Shown: positions 22,969 to 32,580, numbered from the stretch's first letter. The stretch is 64,000 nucleotides of DNA from Engraulis encrasicolus (GCF_034702125.1 NC_085861.1:4141645-4205644); one strand, 5' to 3'. Made by a program: numbers and translations. The notes: generated from the sequence alone by a model not told the origin.

Positions 22969-23414
22969 TATTAATCCTTTACTTTATATATCGCCCAACC
23001 CTAGCTTGAAGTGTAAAGACAGAAAGGCATGTTGAATAAAACTCACAATGATTGCTCCCCAGAACATGACACCAGAGAAGATGGAAATAGTCATTGCATA
23101 AAATGCAGTCACAACTCCAAAGAGCAGTACAACCACACCGATCATTATTTGAACCGTCTGAAATAAAAGCAAACAGAGTGGTCATGTTAACATTTAATCG
23201 TTATCTCAGCAAGGTTGACATAGTGTGATCCTGGTTCACTCTGGAATGACTAGACTGGTTACTGTGGACATACCCCCAGTAACGCTGGTTTTCCAATCAG
23301 GAATTTATGATGGTCGACGGTTGGCGCAATTCCACTAGTTGGCTGCTGTGCATGTTGTGGGTACGTATGAGTCACAACAGTAAATCCCCCAGCAGGAGCA
23401 ACTACGGCGGCCAT
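13599..23414 (-). CDS. MS4A-family four-transmembrane protein, copy 1
   Basis: Coding exons on the minus strand: 23274-23414, 23047-23157, 19598-19654, 18798-18953, 15701-15808, 15496-15573 and 13599-13652. All junctions are GT-AG and phase 0, giving about 234 residues. The hydrophilic N terminus (MAAVVAPAGGFTVVTHTYP) precedes GKPALLG. TM1-TM2 lie in exons 2-3 (IGVVVLLFGVV, FWGAII then YMVAGGLTVGA), TM3 in exon 4 (LGMNIFSTITAGIAII) and TM4 in exon 5 (IAGVMLVLSVLEFIVSICVS). The Pro-rich C terminus ends PPAYTKS. This is the CD20/MS4A fold, a plasma-membrane protein linked to signalling or calcium handling in mammals. The exact orthologue is not assigned. An extra exon near 14485-14570 would stop the frame. 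Confidence 0.88.
13817..14240. mobile_element. TIR element of the AAAGGAACAG family, degraded
   Basis: The left end AAAGGAACAGTCCACCC and the inverted interior (TTCATGAATGTGCATATC versus ATATGCACATTCATGA) match the complete copy at 37337-37741. The right TIR is truncated. It sits in the last MS4A intron. Confidence 0.75.
14485..14570 (-). other. MS4A copy 1, optional frame-breaking exon
   Basis: It matches copy 2 exon 30789-30861 and has a good acceptor (TGCCGCAG). Read in frame after SLNPQ it gives AMYLPNPVPPSVH and a TGA after 21 codons. Indels separate it from copy 2. Skipping it restores the normal end PPAYTKS, so it is either a cassette exon making a shorter tail or a decaying exon. Confidence 0.5.
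14600..15495. repeat. MS4A intron with SINE-like piece and tandem duplication
   Basis: 15075-15130 has the common fish repeat motif TTAGCAGACGCC and CAAAGCGACTTA. Downstream, about 110 bp containing CAACACTGACAACATTGTC is present twice in near-identical tandem copies (about 15254-15350 and 15366-15463), with an older third copy at 15161. No coding sequence was seen. Confidence 0.7.
15496..15573 (-). CDS. MS4A copy 1, cytoplasmic-tail exon
   Basis: 26 codons, QVRYMPLQAYSS to SLNPQ, between TTGTAG and GTAAAG. Copy 2 has the equivalent exon at 31748-31825 with four or five substitutions. Confidence 0.82.
15701..15808 (-). CDS. MS4A copy 1, TM4 exon
   Basis: 36 codons, ALGIAGVMLVLSVLEF to SAFACKATCCYE. 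It includes the family signature of TM4 followed by a Cys-Lys-Ala-Thr-Cys segment. Splice sites are CCACAG and GTAAGC. Confidence 0.88.
15842..16507 (-). mobile_element. Penelope-like element 3' fragment
   Basis: Absent from the matching intron of copy 2 (near 32095) and flanked by GTTACAA on both sides. On the minus strand it encodes the end of a Penelope GIY-YIG protein: SCASLKFWGIDSI, then GGDVVKLLLRREAFWIYTLN and GLNEELCLSCFL with a stop at about 16300. The RT and most of the nuclease are missing (5' truncation). A hammerhead motif follows at 16034-15995. Confidence 0.82.
15995..16034 (-). ncRNA. Hammerhead ribozyme motif in Penelope 3' end
   Basis: Minus strand: UGACU stem I, CUGAGGA core (position 7 is variable in the family), GGCGC-AGGU-GCGCC stem II, GAAA, C, GUC, then AGUCA closing stem I with five pairs. 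Stem III is minimal, as in Penelope hammerheads, and may need a dimer to be stable. It is 265 bp downstream of the Penelope stop, on the same strand. Confidence 0.78.
16945..17210. mobile_element. Palindromic element with ~100-bp arms
   Basis: The left arm (from GTGTCGCAAACGCTGATATCC) is matched inversely by the right arm (GGATATCAGCGGTTGCGACAC). The central part is GC-rich. In copy 2 only the right arm remains (33060-33215). No coding potential. Confidence 0.8.
17215..18790. other. MS4A copy 1 intron 4; copy-specific insert and hairpin
   Basis: Collinear with 33220-34940 in copy 2. About 305 bp (17350-17655, with repeated TAGGAGACCTT motifs) is absent from copy 2. At 17876-17950 the motif TCAACTCCATAAGATTTT occurs directly and inverted, forming a hairpin. 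No exon was seen. Confidence 0.6.
18798..18953 (-). CDS. MS4A copy 1, TM3 and extracellular-loop exon
   Basis: 52 codons starting VRASLGMNIFSTITAG after CACGCAG and ending in CRGNQ before GTACTC. The second half is a Tyr/Ser-rich loop with two cysteines. Copy 2 has a four-codon longer loop and is interrupted here. Confidence 0.88.
18999..19590. other. MS4A copy 1 intron 3, no feature
   Basis: AT-rich intron DNA, collinear with 39510-40078 in copy 2. I see no repeat or coding signal beyond splice sites. Confidence 0.6.
19598..19654 (-). CDS. MS4A copy 1, TM2 exon
   Basis: 19 codons, YMVAGGLTVGASKSPNLCL, between TTTCAG and GTGAGT. A short exon with this kind of motif (G-x-L then a Cys-Leu end) is characteristic of MS4A genes. 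Confidence 0.88.
19787..20115. mobile_element. 329-bp hAT-type MITE, copy a
   Basis: TIRs CAGTGGTTCTCAACTGG and the inverse. Flanks are GCATATAG and GCATATTC, a decayed 8-bp duplication. The element and flanks are duplicated at 22380-22708. Confidence 0.85.
20167..20302. repeat. Short palindrome around a hammerhead-like core
   Basis: Arms of about 40 bp (TTCTTTTTATTCACACATTG then GGTCAGACAG, and the inverse) enclose a loop of about 33 nt containing CUGAUGA and GAAA elements on the minus strand. No coding sequence. It looks like a miniature derivative of a Penelope terminal repeat. Confidence 0.7.
20234..20257 (-). ncRNA. Hammerhead-like core, degraded
   Basis: Minus strand CUGAUGA, GGCU-CUAGC-AGCC stem II, GAAA. 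The cleavage triplet region reads CCUCUGUC instead of CGUC, so the catalytic geometry is doubtful. The flanking GGUCAGACAG/CUGUCUGACC pairing replaces a normal stem I. Confidence 0.5.
20313..20382. repeat. (GA)n microsatellite
   Basis: About 70 bp of uninterrupted GA. On the minus strand it is the CT tail that follows the 3' end of the LINE at 20383-20780. Confidence 0.97.
20383..20780 (-). mobile_element. 5'-truncated LINE 3' end (L2/CR1-like)
   Basis: Minus strand: the C-terminal RT tail CSTERFRRSFIPAAIRIFDN and stop, about 190 bp of 3' UTR, then CCCCTTGGGGATTAATAAAG leading into the CT microsatellite. The ending (short hairpin, AATAAAG and simple-repeat tail) is usual for L2/CR1-group LINEs in fish. 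Confidence 0.78.
20780..21998. other. MS4A copy 1 intron 2, repeat relics
   Basis: Contains a (TAC)n run at 20924-20962, a remnant of the TAGCCTGG element family at 21291-21360 and, at 21465-21560, the 3' end of a LINE on the minus strand (CCTATGAAATAAACC followed by GAACT repeats). No exon seen. Confidence 0.6.
21999..22266. mobile_element. GGGCC-ended TIR element
   Basis: Inverted ends (AAGGGCCTCTACACATTGGC and a diverged inverse near 22245-22266) next to TAA and TTA. A partial copy is at 41347-41450 in the matching intron of copy 2. The 3-bp flanks fit a Harbinger-type MITE. Confidence 0.6.
22380..22708. mobile_element. 329-bp hAT-type MITE, copy b
   Basis: Same element as 19787-20115, with flanks GCATATAG and GCATATAC. 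It lies in a segment of about 680 bp (22311-22990) that repeats 19719-20400, so it arose by local duplication and not by a new insertion. Confidence 0.85.
22775..22900. repeat. Hammerhead-bearing palindrome, duplicated copy
   Basis: Duplicate of 20167-20302 with shortened arms. The right arm lost most of the pairing to the left arm. Confidence 0.65.
22817..22849 (-). ncRNA. Hammerhead-like motif with intact core
   Basis: Minus strand: CUGAUGA, GGCU-CUUGC-AGCC stem II, GAAAC, GUC. All core bases and the GUC cleavage triplet are present, unlike at 20234. Stem I pairs for only two bases (CA/UG) before mismatches, so self-cleavage is uncertain. Confidence 0.6.
22910..22966. repeat. (GA)n microsatellite
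   Basis: It ends in GACTTTATTAATCC, the start of the same LINE tail as at 20383, which is cut off here. Confidence 0.97.
23047..23157 (-). CDS. MS4A copy 1, TM1 exon
   Basis: 37 codons between TTTCAG and GTGAGT. It encodes the first membrane segment, IMIGVVVLLFGVVTAFY, and the start of the second, SGVMFWGAII. Confidence 0.88.
23274..23414 (-). CDS. MS4A copy 1, exon with start codon
   Basis: 47 codons from ATG (complement of 23412-23414) to GKPALLG, then donor GTATGT. The N terminus is cytoplasmic in this family. The exon in copy 2 differs by only a few residues. Confidence 0.87.
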
Positions 23415-23419
23415 TGCAG

Positions 23420-24975
23420 AATACGTAGCTGGAAAGTGACACAAAAGCAGACGGAAAATGTGAATAGCCTGCTCTAAAATGGCCGCTTTGCAATGGCAAG
23501 TTTCCCATGTTGACACATCTTACATACAGTGTAGGATAATTACCATATCATTGGACTATGTAATATTATGAACACCACGTCAATTCCGTCCTTTTCCTCT
23601 CATGATAAAAAGAATTTCAGAATGAGAGTCTATTAATTGATTGTATTAACAACCTGTAAATACTGTTTATGTTATATCATGGCATGAACATTTTGTACCA
23701 TTCTCATCAACGACACATCCTCCTTGCCACTAACACTGCAAAAACACACACTTCTGTTAGAAATCATAGCCTAGAAGATTATTATATCATAGCCTAGAAG
23801 ATTATTTAAATAATATATATATATATATTCTTTATAGACTGCAAACACGGTATGGGTAATTCTACAGACATCATGCAAATTGCAGTGCCGGAAACAAAAA
23901 TACAATTTGAAAACCACATAGAAGTTTTTTTTTTTTTAAATATATATATAGAAAACAAAGGACAATCAAGTCCCAAAGTAATTTAGATGTAGCTTCTTTA
24001 TTATGGAAAATATTATTTATATGATACGTGAGTGGTGGTTGTCCCCACTATAGAATTTGATTTTTATTTTTTTTTGCAAAACAAATGCTGTCCCAGATTT
24101 TCACGTCATCACTGAAACCTTTTACACTTATGCTCATAATATGAGTTGATTTGCCATGTCCATTTGAAGTATACAGTAAATGCAGGCGCAAGTTTGAAAA
24201 TCATCAGTTATCCTTTAAGAAGATCACTACCGATCACAGAGTTTAATCCAAGCTATAGTAGATAGAATATGTTTTTGTATTCTGAAAGCATTTTTTAAAT
24301 TATTTTTTTATTACATAAATATTTCAACGAATATGTCATTGAATCTGGAATGCATTGGCCCCTTCATGGTATTTACAGGAAAATGTTGTAAAAATGCAAT
24401 TTATTTGACAAGCCACTCTTTGTATGCTGTTAACAAAATATTGTCAAATGATTGTTACCAAGACCTTAAACATACATTTAGTAGATCAACGACAATAAAA
24501 ATCAGAATATTGTCCATTTTTCTAATGTCACAGTGTTTCGGAAGTGACAAATTTAGGGAGAGAAACAATAGTTTGCAAAGAAAATGCAAAGAAATGATAG
24601 GGAATTTTAAATGACCAATAAGTGGAATAGCATTCCCAAGATGAAATGAACCACCATTTGCAAGGGTGAATTTGCACAAAGTGTATCAAATCACCCACAT
24701 TTTTGGACCACAAACATTATTGGGCTATGGGTTAAACTCATTGACACAGACTGGTTACCTGTTCCTGCCAACTGTTGTTGGCCCTTATAAGTGGTCAATA
24801 TAATTTGAAGATGTTCTAGTCTTACAGGAACTTTCATGAAGAAAACAATGCAGAGGACTATATGAAGTAATGAGTACATGTCAGGTGTGTCATTACATAA
24901 TATAGGCTAGGCCTTTTGTGGCACCTCTGGAAAACAATGAGCTCTAATTACAATCAAGAGGACAAACTGCTCTAA
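23420..24975. other. MS4A copy 1 first intron
   Basis: Between the coding start and the untranslated exon at 24981. AT-rich, collinear with 42140-43860. Contains TA runs near 23815 and 23940. No coding signal. Confidence 0.6.
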
Positions 24976-26328
24976 CTTACCTTGTGACAGTTGTTCACCA
25001 CAAAGTCAGAATGAGCTTCTTTTGTCGTGCCTTGCTACTAATGTACAGCACCAGTTTCACACGTATGAGATTCATTGTGCCCGTGTGGCTGGCACATATC
25101 TTCTAGGGTAGTAAACAACAGACTGTGTTTCCTGCCTAGTTCATGGAAAACATGTCAATGTGGTTATTGAGGTGACCTTTTTACACTGGTTTCAGTCAAA
25201 CTCATGCAAGTTGTAAAAGGTGTACAAAGTGGTCTGAGGGTGTAGTGTAGATATGAGCATATCATACCATACCATCATGCCAGTACCATTTATTATTAAA
25301 ATCTTGGTATGTGAAAAAGCTAGAACACTAAAAGAATGACACTTTTGAACATTTTCAGGAATACTTATACGATTTACACTTCTTTGTTGTAAATGGCATG
25401 CCTGTAGTGAGCAGCGAATCCTTTACAAGAACTGTAGACCACAATGGATCGAAAAACACTCCTGAACTGGGCTGAGCTGGGACACAAATTCAGGCCGGGC
25501 GTTTTCAGCCAAGATCGGTCCGCCAGGCATTGAGAGAGATCATGAAGTCTGTGGCAAGATTTTAAGTCATCTATTGTGAACTATTTTTACCACAACAGCC
25601 CTGTTAATATATATCATCTATTGTGAACTATTTTTACCACAACAGCCCTCTTAAGCGTTATAAACTAGTCTGTGGCAAGATTATAAGTCATCTATTGTGA
25701 ACTATTTTTACCACAACAGCCCTCTTAAGCGTTATACATTTGTTGTTACCAGAATGGCCAAGTCTTGGTGCATTACTAAAGGTCCTGTGTCACTATGGCA
25801 GTTATCTTTTCAAAGATTTTAAGTCATTTATTGTGAACTATTTTTACCACAACAGATACATTTGCTGTTACCAGAATGGCAATGACCCAAGTCTTGGTGC
25901 ATTACTAAAGGCCCTGTGTCATGTCATAGTGGTGTAGCACTATGCTAGTTATCTTTTCAATGACTACACAGTAAATGTTGCAGTGTTAATTCAACACTTA
26001 TAGAGTTCATTTAAGTCCAAATTATGTCAAATCAACTCTCTAAGTGTTAAATGAGCACTGCAGAATGTACTGTGTATTACAGCGTGCCACTGGAGGTATG
26101 GTGTGCATTAAGGGGCTACATCTGACTCAGAGAGAGGTCTGTTGTTGCAGAATAAGGACTGATACCACTACATTGAGGGGAGGAGCAGGCCAAAATCATC
26201 AACAGTCTACTAGTCAACTGCCCTGTACGCCTTCTGGCCAGTGCAGCCAAGCTTGTGGCAGAGAGGCCTGGTGCCACACGCACGCACACGCACACAAACA
26301 CACACGTGCGCGTGCGCACGCACACACG

Positions 26329-26360
<32 letters not shown>

Positions 26361-27150
26361 GCCACGCACACACACACACACATACACACACAAGCGCGCG
26401 CACGCACACACACACACACACAGCCACACGCACACACGCACACGGCTAAATAAAATATGTGCACCGTTGCTTTGTTGCAATCTCTTTCATCTGTGGAAAA
26501 CCTGTTAGGCCAAATCTGTTCCACCTATGATGCATGGAAACAGTATGTATATGAGGTGACAACAACAACACCCCAATGTGCTTCGGTTAGCATTCCATTG
26601 TTAGACTTTCCTCATTCTCTCAATCACCTCATAGCAGGAGCTTTTAAAGGTAGAGATGCACTGCATCCAGGATCTTAAGCAGTGGATCCGGTACCTGGTA
26701 GGATCCTAAAAATAAGGATCTGGTGCATCTCTCGTTTTTACGTAACCTGATGGAGTAGTAGAGGTAGTGTTGCCACATGTCCAGGTGTTTCCTGGATTGT
26801 CCCGGTTTTTATGGTCTGTCCCGGTAAATTCCTGGACTGTACCGATTTTTTATGATGCACAGCTTCATATTAACCCATTGAAATAAACACATATCATTAA
26901 TGATTTGTGCTCGCGCATCAATGTGTGATTTATTACCACTGCAATGTGGCAACCCTAAGTAGAGGTTAAATGCGTTGTACCACAAGGAAGTTGTTTGGGC
27001 CCTTTAATGTTTTCCATCTTCACCAATGACCTTCCATTTACTATAAAAGACGCCAAAGGTTGCATTGTATGCAGAAGACACAACAGTGTATGGCATCCGC
27101 CAAATACACATCAGCTCTCACAGAGTCAGGTGGACTACTGTAACATAGTA
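24510..27150. repeat. Duplicated 5'-flank block, copy 2
   Basis: Matches 1-2640. Specific to this copy is a local multiplication at 25530-25930: a unit containing GTCATCTATTGTGAACTATT and ACCACAACAGCCCTCTTAAG occurs about four times. The 59-bp minisatellite is a single unit here (26155-26215), followed by a complex (CA)n tract at 26278-26445. An RT relic is at 26960-27130. Confidence 0.8.
24981..25036 (-). other. Putative 5' untranslated exon of MS4A copy 1
   Basis: Minus strand exon ending CTGTCACAAG before donor GTAAGT. It lies 1.57 kb upstream of the coding start and is matched at the equivalent place upstream of copy 2 (43861). The 5' limit is unknown. Confidence 0.5.
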
Positions 27151-28190
27151 TGGTCTAATAAATGCATGTAGGACACATCTAGCTACACTTCAGGTAGTGC
27201 AAAACAAGGCAGCAAGACAAGTCCTCCAATGCTCACAATACACCAGCATTATATGAAATTTTCTTTACACTGGCTAAAAAGTTGAGGATATATTTATAGT
27301 GACTTTATTGACCTCAACATGGGTAATTCAAAATAATAAACCCCATCTGAAACAACATAGCAGATTCTGTATAGCTTCTAACACTCGTATTTATAATACA
27401 AGGTCTGCAACGACAGGAGCATTTGTAGTACCCTCTGCTAACACTAATGCCCTACTGTAGCGAACACTGGGATACAGAGCAATCACTGGATGGAACAGTA
27501 TGCCAACTTTTATCACAGAAATATGTTCTGAATCCAGTTTTAAAAAAATAAATCAATAAAAAAAAACAAGTTATGACACTTTTAGGAAATAGTTATTTTT
27601 AAGATGGTTGATATTGATAAATTGATATTTATTAGCAGATTGCAGTCAATTGTGTATTTTGTAATATGTCTATACTGTAATATGTTGTTGTATTGATTCT
27701 TTGCATAATCTTTAGTTGCAATTTTTAATACCTTTAGTTGTAACTTTTAATAATGGGGATCCAACATATAAACAAAATAAACAAGCAATGTGTGCATATA
27801 AACAGTACATGATGAATGTAAACAGTACATACATGACAAAAACAACAGGCGAATGTGACTTTGCTCATTCTCTCAATCCCCTCATATCAGGAGCTGTGAT
27901 TACATAGTAGGCCTAGGTATTAAAAAGCTATCGCTGGTACATTCTCTCCATCTGCTTAAAGAGTAACATCAGACAGTCCTGCATTGTACTGTACTGCAAT
28001 GTACCGTAACATAGGCTACTGTTCTGTACTGTACTGTACTGCTGTACTGTAGGCTACTGTGCTGTACTGTACCACACTGCTGTACTGTGCTGTAGCTGTG
28101 TTGTAATGTCAGATACTGTCTGTATATTCATGGGTTATAAAGTGGATACTAAATATAAAATCAAAAATATAAACTAAGACACACATTTTA
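27150..28190. other. Intergenic, no gene
   Basis: Between the copy 1 5' flank and the copy 2 3' end. A short TACTG-rich stretch (27985-28080) resembles the pentanucleotide satellite. Nothing else is recognisable. Confidence 0.6.
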
Positions 28191-28319
28191 TTCATTTACA
28201 TTTAATGTAAAAGAAAAAAAAAACCTGACAGCCTCCAATTCAATGCTATATGCAGGCTCCTGAGTAGTTATTTTATTTGTCAGGTTTGGGGCAGATCTTG
28301 ACCTCTCCTCCTCAGGCCC

Positions 28320-28373
28320 TCAGCTCTTGCTGTAAGCAGGAGGCTCCACGGTGGGTGGGAAGGCAGCAGGTGT
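28320..28373 (-). CDS. MS4A copy 2, last coding exon
   Basis: 17 codons, TPAAFPPTVEPPAYSKS, and TGA. Joins in phase to the exon at 31748-31825. Confidence 0.8.
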   Translation of the reverse strand, partial: TPAAFPPTVEPPAYSKS

Positions 28374-28415
28374 CTGGAAAAGGAATACACAGGAAGGAAG
28401 CAGGTTGATCTACAG

Positions 28416-28636
28416 TAGTATTTCTCAACGGGGGCCATACAGCCCCCCAGGGGGCATTGGGGAGCCCTGGGGGGGGCGTTGAGAAGGATACAGTTGAGAG
28501 AGGATGGTGCTTAGTTGGCATAGGGGGTATTAGTCCACTTAAATATTTAAATAGCAATGGGGGCGTTGGCAGGCTCAGGATGTGGTCGAGGGGGATGCCC
28601 AGGAGGCGTTTGTTCAAAAAAGGTTGAGAACCACTG
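28416..28636. mobile_element. 221-bp hAT-type MITE
   Basis: The right end GGTTGAGAACCACTG is the inverse of the left TAGTATTTCTCAACG (mutated CAGTGGTTCTCAACC). Flanks ATCTACAG and ATCTACAC differ at one of eight bases. Copy 1 lacks it (empty site at 13688). Confidence 0.85.
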
Positions 28637-28659
28637 ATCTACACCCATACATTTATTAT

Positions 28660-29735
28660 TTTCGCCAGAAGGTTATGTTTTGCCCGCCGTGTATTTATTT
28701 GTGAATATGTCTGTCTGTTTGTTTGTACTTCGTATAACTCAGTCAGAACTGAGCCGATTTTTATGAAATTTAGTGGGATGATTGGTCATGACCCAAGGAA
28801 CAATCGATTAGTTTTTGGGAGTGATTGGGTCAAAGGTCAAAGGTCAAGGTCAAAATGTTTGTTTGTACTTCGTATAACTCAGACAGAACTGAGCCGATTT
28901 TTATGAAATTTAGTGGGATGATTGGTCATGACCCAAGGAACAATCGATTCGTTTTTGGGAGTGATTGGGTCAAAGGTCAAAGGTCAAGGTCAAAATGTTT
29001 GTTTGTACTTTGTATAACTCAGACAGAACTGAGCCGATTTTTATGAAATTTAGTGAGATGGTTGGTCATGACCCAAGGAACAATTGATTAGTTTTTGGGA
29101 GTGATTAGGTCAAAGGTCAAGGACAAGGTCACGAAAAGGTCAAAAACGTAAATTGAGCAGATTTTTATGAAATTTAGTGGGATGATTGGTCATGACCCAA
29201 GGAACAATCGATTACTTTTTGGGAATGATTGGGTCAAAGGTCAAGGTCACGAAAAGGTCAAAAACGTAAATTCAGCCGTTTTTTATGACATTTAGTGGGA
29301 TGATTGGTCATGACCCAAGGAACAATCGATTACTTTTTGTGGGAGTGATTGGGTCAAAGGTCAAGGTCACGAAAAGGGAAAAAACGTAAATTGCGCCGAT
29401 TTTCATGAAATTTACTGGGATGATTGGTCATGACCCAAGGAACAATCGATTACTTTTTGGGAGTGATTGGGTCAAAGCTCAAAGCCAAGGTCACGAAAAG
29501 GTCAAAAACGTTTTTCTTTGCCAAGCACTATATGCCAGAACAACGTGTGCATGCTGAATTGAATAAGAGGTCAAGACTGGGCCAAAAATGTAATATTATG
29601 ATATTCCAGTCCGATTTAAATGAAACTAACACCAAAATTTGGAGAATGTTATGCCCCACACTCTGAAGATGGCCAGAAAAAAATAAGTGGCGTAGGCGAA
29701 GGTTTGTGCTCTACCGAGTGCCCATTCTAGTTTAA
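28660..29735. repeat. Tandem ~120-140-bp repeat rich in AGGTCA
   Basis: Six to seven units share CAGAACTGAGCCGATTTTTA, GATTGGTCATGACCCAAGG and a unit end rich in GGTCAAAGGTCAAGGTCA. Copy 1 lacks the block, so it was inserted into the last MS4A copy 2 intron. The right end reads GTGCTCTACCGAGTGC then CATTCTAGT, a weak hairpin before CTAG that could be a Helitron 3' end. That family assignment is tentative. Confidence 0.8.
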
Positions 29736-29938
29736 CAATAGATGGTGGCACATATGCGGATATTTTTAAATGTGGATTTAAAAAAGAAAAAGAAAATCTT
29801 TTACGTATATCTGTAAACAGCATATGGATACAAATAAAATGGAAACTCAATTGTGATAGGTAGGCTAGCTTACACTTAAGTCCCCTGAAAGGAACAGTCA
29901 GCCCTTTTTTTGATTTTCACATAATTGCAGTATTTCCA

Positions 29939-30292
29939 TAGCCTCGCGCGCCATCCTACGTACTCCCGCCAAGACACTTGGCTCCGCACTACGTCTGGTA
30001 CCTGTCCTCTGTGGAGCGATGTTGACCGGTAGGATTTTCACCGGTGTTCTGACAAACGGCCCTACATTGTAATTTTATCTTATTTAGGATGTTCTGTCAG
30101 ACATGTCTGTTAAACGGTCCTACATCGCCATAGATAGACGTCAGACATGTTTGTTCAACAACTTAGAAGTTAAATCCTGATTTTTCCGAAAATGCCCTTC
30201 CTGCTTCCTGCAATCGCGTCAGATCAAACAAAGACCAGACCATGAATACGAAATGGAAATGGTAGTATTATGGGATGGTCAGGACCAGGCTA
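29939..30292. mobile_element. TAGCCTGG-ended element, 9-bp target duplication
   Basis: Starts TAGCCTCGCG and ends CCAGGCTA, flanked by GTATTTCCA on both sides (29930-29938, 30293-30301). It is inserted into an AAAGGAACAG-family MITE (29890-30450). A second element with the same ends and a 9-bp duplication is at 44997. Confidence 0.85.
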
Positions 30293-30788
30293 GTATTTCC
30301 AAGTATTACTCATGAATGTATCTTCTCAGTGTTTTCAGTAGGCCTACTTAGATGTATTGGTATCAGAATTATTAGCACAGCTTAGCATAATCACTGGAAG
30401 TGAATGGGAGGATCAAGCATCAAGGCACAAGTGATCACAGGACGACATTAATGTAAATAGCTGTTTTGCATGAATTTTACATTCATTTTAGAGTACTTTA
30501 TAAGTTCATTTGATGATGTTTTGTTTGTTCCTATAGACTTGCATTGTTATGCATAGATTTGGGTATACTGTTAAACTAGGCAATGCAAACACATACAGAA
30601 TATCCTATTATATTTTACCGGGACGTCCAGTACATATGAGCAATTTCTTGAAATTAGGTGGATTCTTTTTTTTTGTAAGGGTTTTTTTAACACTCTGTTT
30701 ATGTGTAGGCCTAAACGAGAGGCAGAGACTGATGTGTTTCCGAAAATATCCATATCTGTGTAAACAGCCTCTAATGTTCCTGGTGTAC

Positions 30789-30861
30789 CTGAGAGGTGGC
30801 CAGTGGAGTAGCAGACAGGTGGACAGGAAGGGGAGGAGCCCTGGTTGGGAAGGTACATCAC
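30789..30861 (-). other. MS4A copy 2, optional exon
   Basis: 73 bp with acceptor CCGCAG and donor GTACAC, reading VMYLPNQGSSPSC to STGHLS. The length is not a multiple of three, so including it shifts the last exon out of the conserved PPAYSKS frame into an alternative 20-residue end. Confidence 0.5.
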
Positions 30862-30869
30862 CTGCGGAA

Positions 30870-31740
30870 AAAAAGACAGCAGTTATAATATCACTCTAAA
30901 ACCTATTTGCTGTGAATGTCATGAGCTAATATCGTGGTGGCGTGGACGAATGGAGATGCACCTCCCTATCAAATATATTGTAAGATCTTTCCCTTTTGAT
31001 GCGCTGATGACCTGTGATTTTCATCAGCTGTTTTCAAATCATGTAAGCCATCATCTGCTGTCTCAATGTAAATGGGTAGTGAAATGATATGAAAAAAACA
31101 AAGGAAATACGCCCTACGCGCTCTTAATTTGACAGTCCGGTGCAACCAGAGCAGTGTGTTACATGTATCTTGAAATGTCCATGTGTGCACTATTTGCATT
31201 TATGTAAGTAAATTGACACATCAATTTCCCTCTGGGAATCAATAAAGTTTATCTACTCTAAATCCCCATGGTATCAGGGTGGTAGCCAGGCCGTGCCCTC
31301 CTAGTGACGCAACAGCTTGACTACCAGTCAGGTCAGAGTCAATGCAAGTACTTTCTGAGTTCACGCAAATACGGGGACACCTCCGACTTTGTTGGGAAGC
31401 AAACAAACATTAGCAACCAAGGGAGGCCAATTTAGGAAATGCCGTTTGGAAAATGTTAATTGTTATGCTCTTGGTCAGACCAAGTCTCGAAGAAATTTGA
31501 AAATCGATGATAATCAGGCTATCAGGGTGGTACCCTGCGTGGCAGCCACTGCCGCCACGGGTGTGTGTATGGGTGAATGTCAGGCATACATTATAAAGCA
31601 CTTTGAGTGCCAGAAGGAGTGGACTTAAGGTAGTCCATTTACCATTTATACACGTGTTAATTGACTGTGGCACGTCTTGATCAGATGCAACCATATTATT
31701 TCACTTTTTGACAACTGACTTTTATTATTTGCTGGTTCAC
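30870..31740. other. MS4A copy 2 intron, LINE tail and repeat relic
   Basis: At 31130-31260 on the plus strand a LINE 3' end is visible (TTCCCTCTGGGAATCAATAA then AGTTTATCTA). At 31550-31630 lies a common fish repeat containing TAAAGCACTTTGAGTGCC. No coding exon. Confidence 0.55.
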
Positions 31741-31747
31741 TCTTTAC

Positions 31748-31825
31748 CTGAGGGTTTGGTGAAGCAGCAGTCTGATGGGTGGTTGGAATAGAGGAGTACG
31801 CCTGGGTTGGAATGTATCTCACCTG
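31748..31825 (-). CDS. MS4A copy 2, cytoplasmic-tail exon
   Basis: 26 codons, QVRYIPTQAYSS to SPNPQ, between TTGTAG and GTAAAG. Confidence 0.8.
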
Positions 31826-31945
31826 CTACAAAACCAAATACAAACAGGTAATAATAATAACAAACCGTCAATTGACTGCATGTGACAGATGTGGCCAGTA
31901 GGGGGTGCTATTGGACGGATTTGGTTTACAGTAACACTCACTCAC

Positions 31946-32059
31946 CTGAGTATCGGTGCAGCAGGTGGCTTTACAGGCAAAGGCTGACACACAAATGGAG
32001 ACACTGAACTGCAGCAGTGACAACACCAGCATCACACCAGCAATACCCAGTGCCCTGCT
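31946..32059 (-). CDS. MS4A copy 2, TM4 exon
   Basis: 38 codons, ALGIAGVMLVLSLLQF to KATCCTDTQ. It uses a donor (GTGAGT) six bases beyond the copy 1 position. Confidence 0.84.
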
Positions 32060-32199
32060 CTGTGGTAGGGGAGGAAACACAAATACATTATTACTTGTTA
32101 CATTATTAGAACTTTTACAGCTGTGGAGGACAGTGACAAGGGTCATTTATGTATCTGTACTTTTACTCAGAACTTTTAGTTGTTTAGACTTAATAAAAA

Positions 32200-32544
32200 A
32201 TAACTATAATAAATAATAATAAAAGATAAAAAAAAACCTGATTTTGAAAATGCAGAATATGTTGTTGATGGTTAAATATTCATGTAGATAAAGATGTGTA
32301 GTTTTCAGGGATGTAAAAATATAGGCTCCAGGTAAAAAGGCATTTTTAACAAATTAACATGTTTACCTTCACACCTAGATTTTCGTCAACTCCGTCAGAC
32401 ACAAGAAAAGTTCATAATTAAATTATTACAATAGTCCAACAAGAATCTTTAGCTCTGATTTGTATTGTAATGATACTTAGTTACTTAGATGTACAATAAT
32501 ATCTAATATATATATATTTAATTTTAATTTAACCCTATCCAGAA

Positions 32545-32580
<36 letters not shown>

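Noticed and set aside
28825..29046. Frames with GHDPRNN repeats
   Set aside because: Translation of the tandem AGGTCA-rich repeat; frames break between units.
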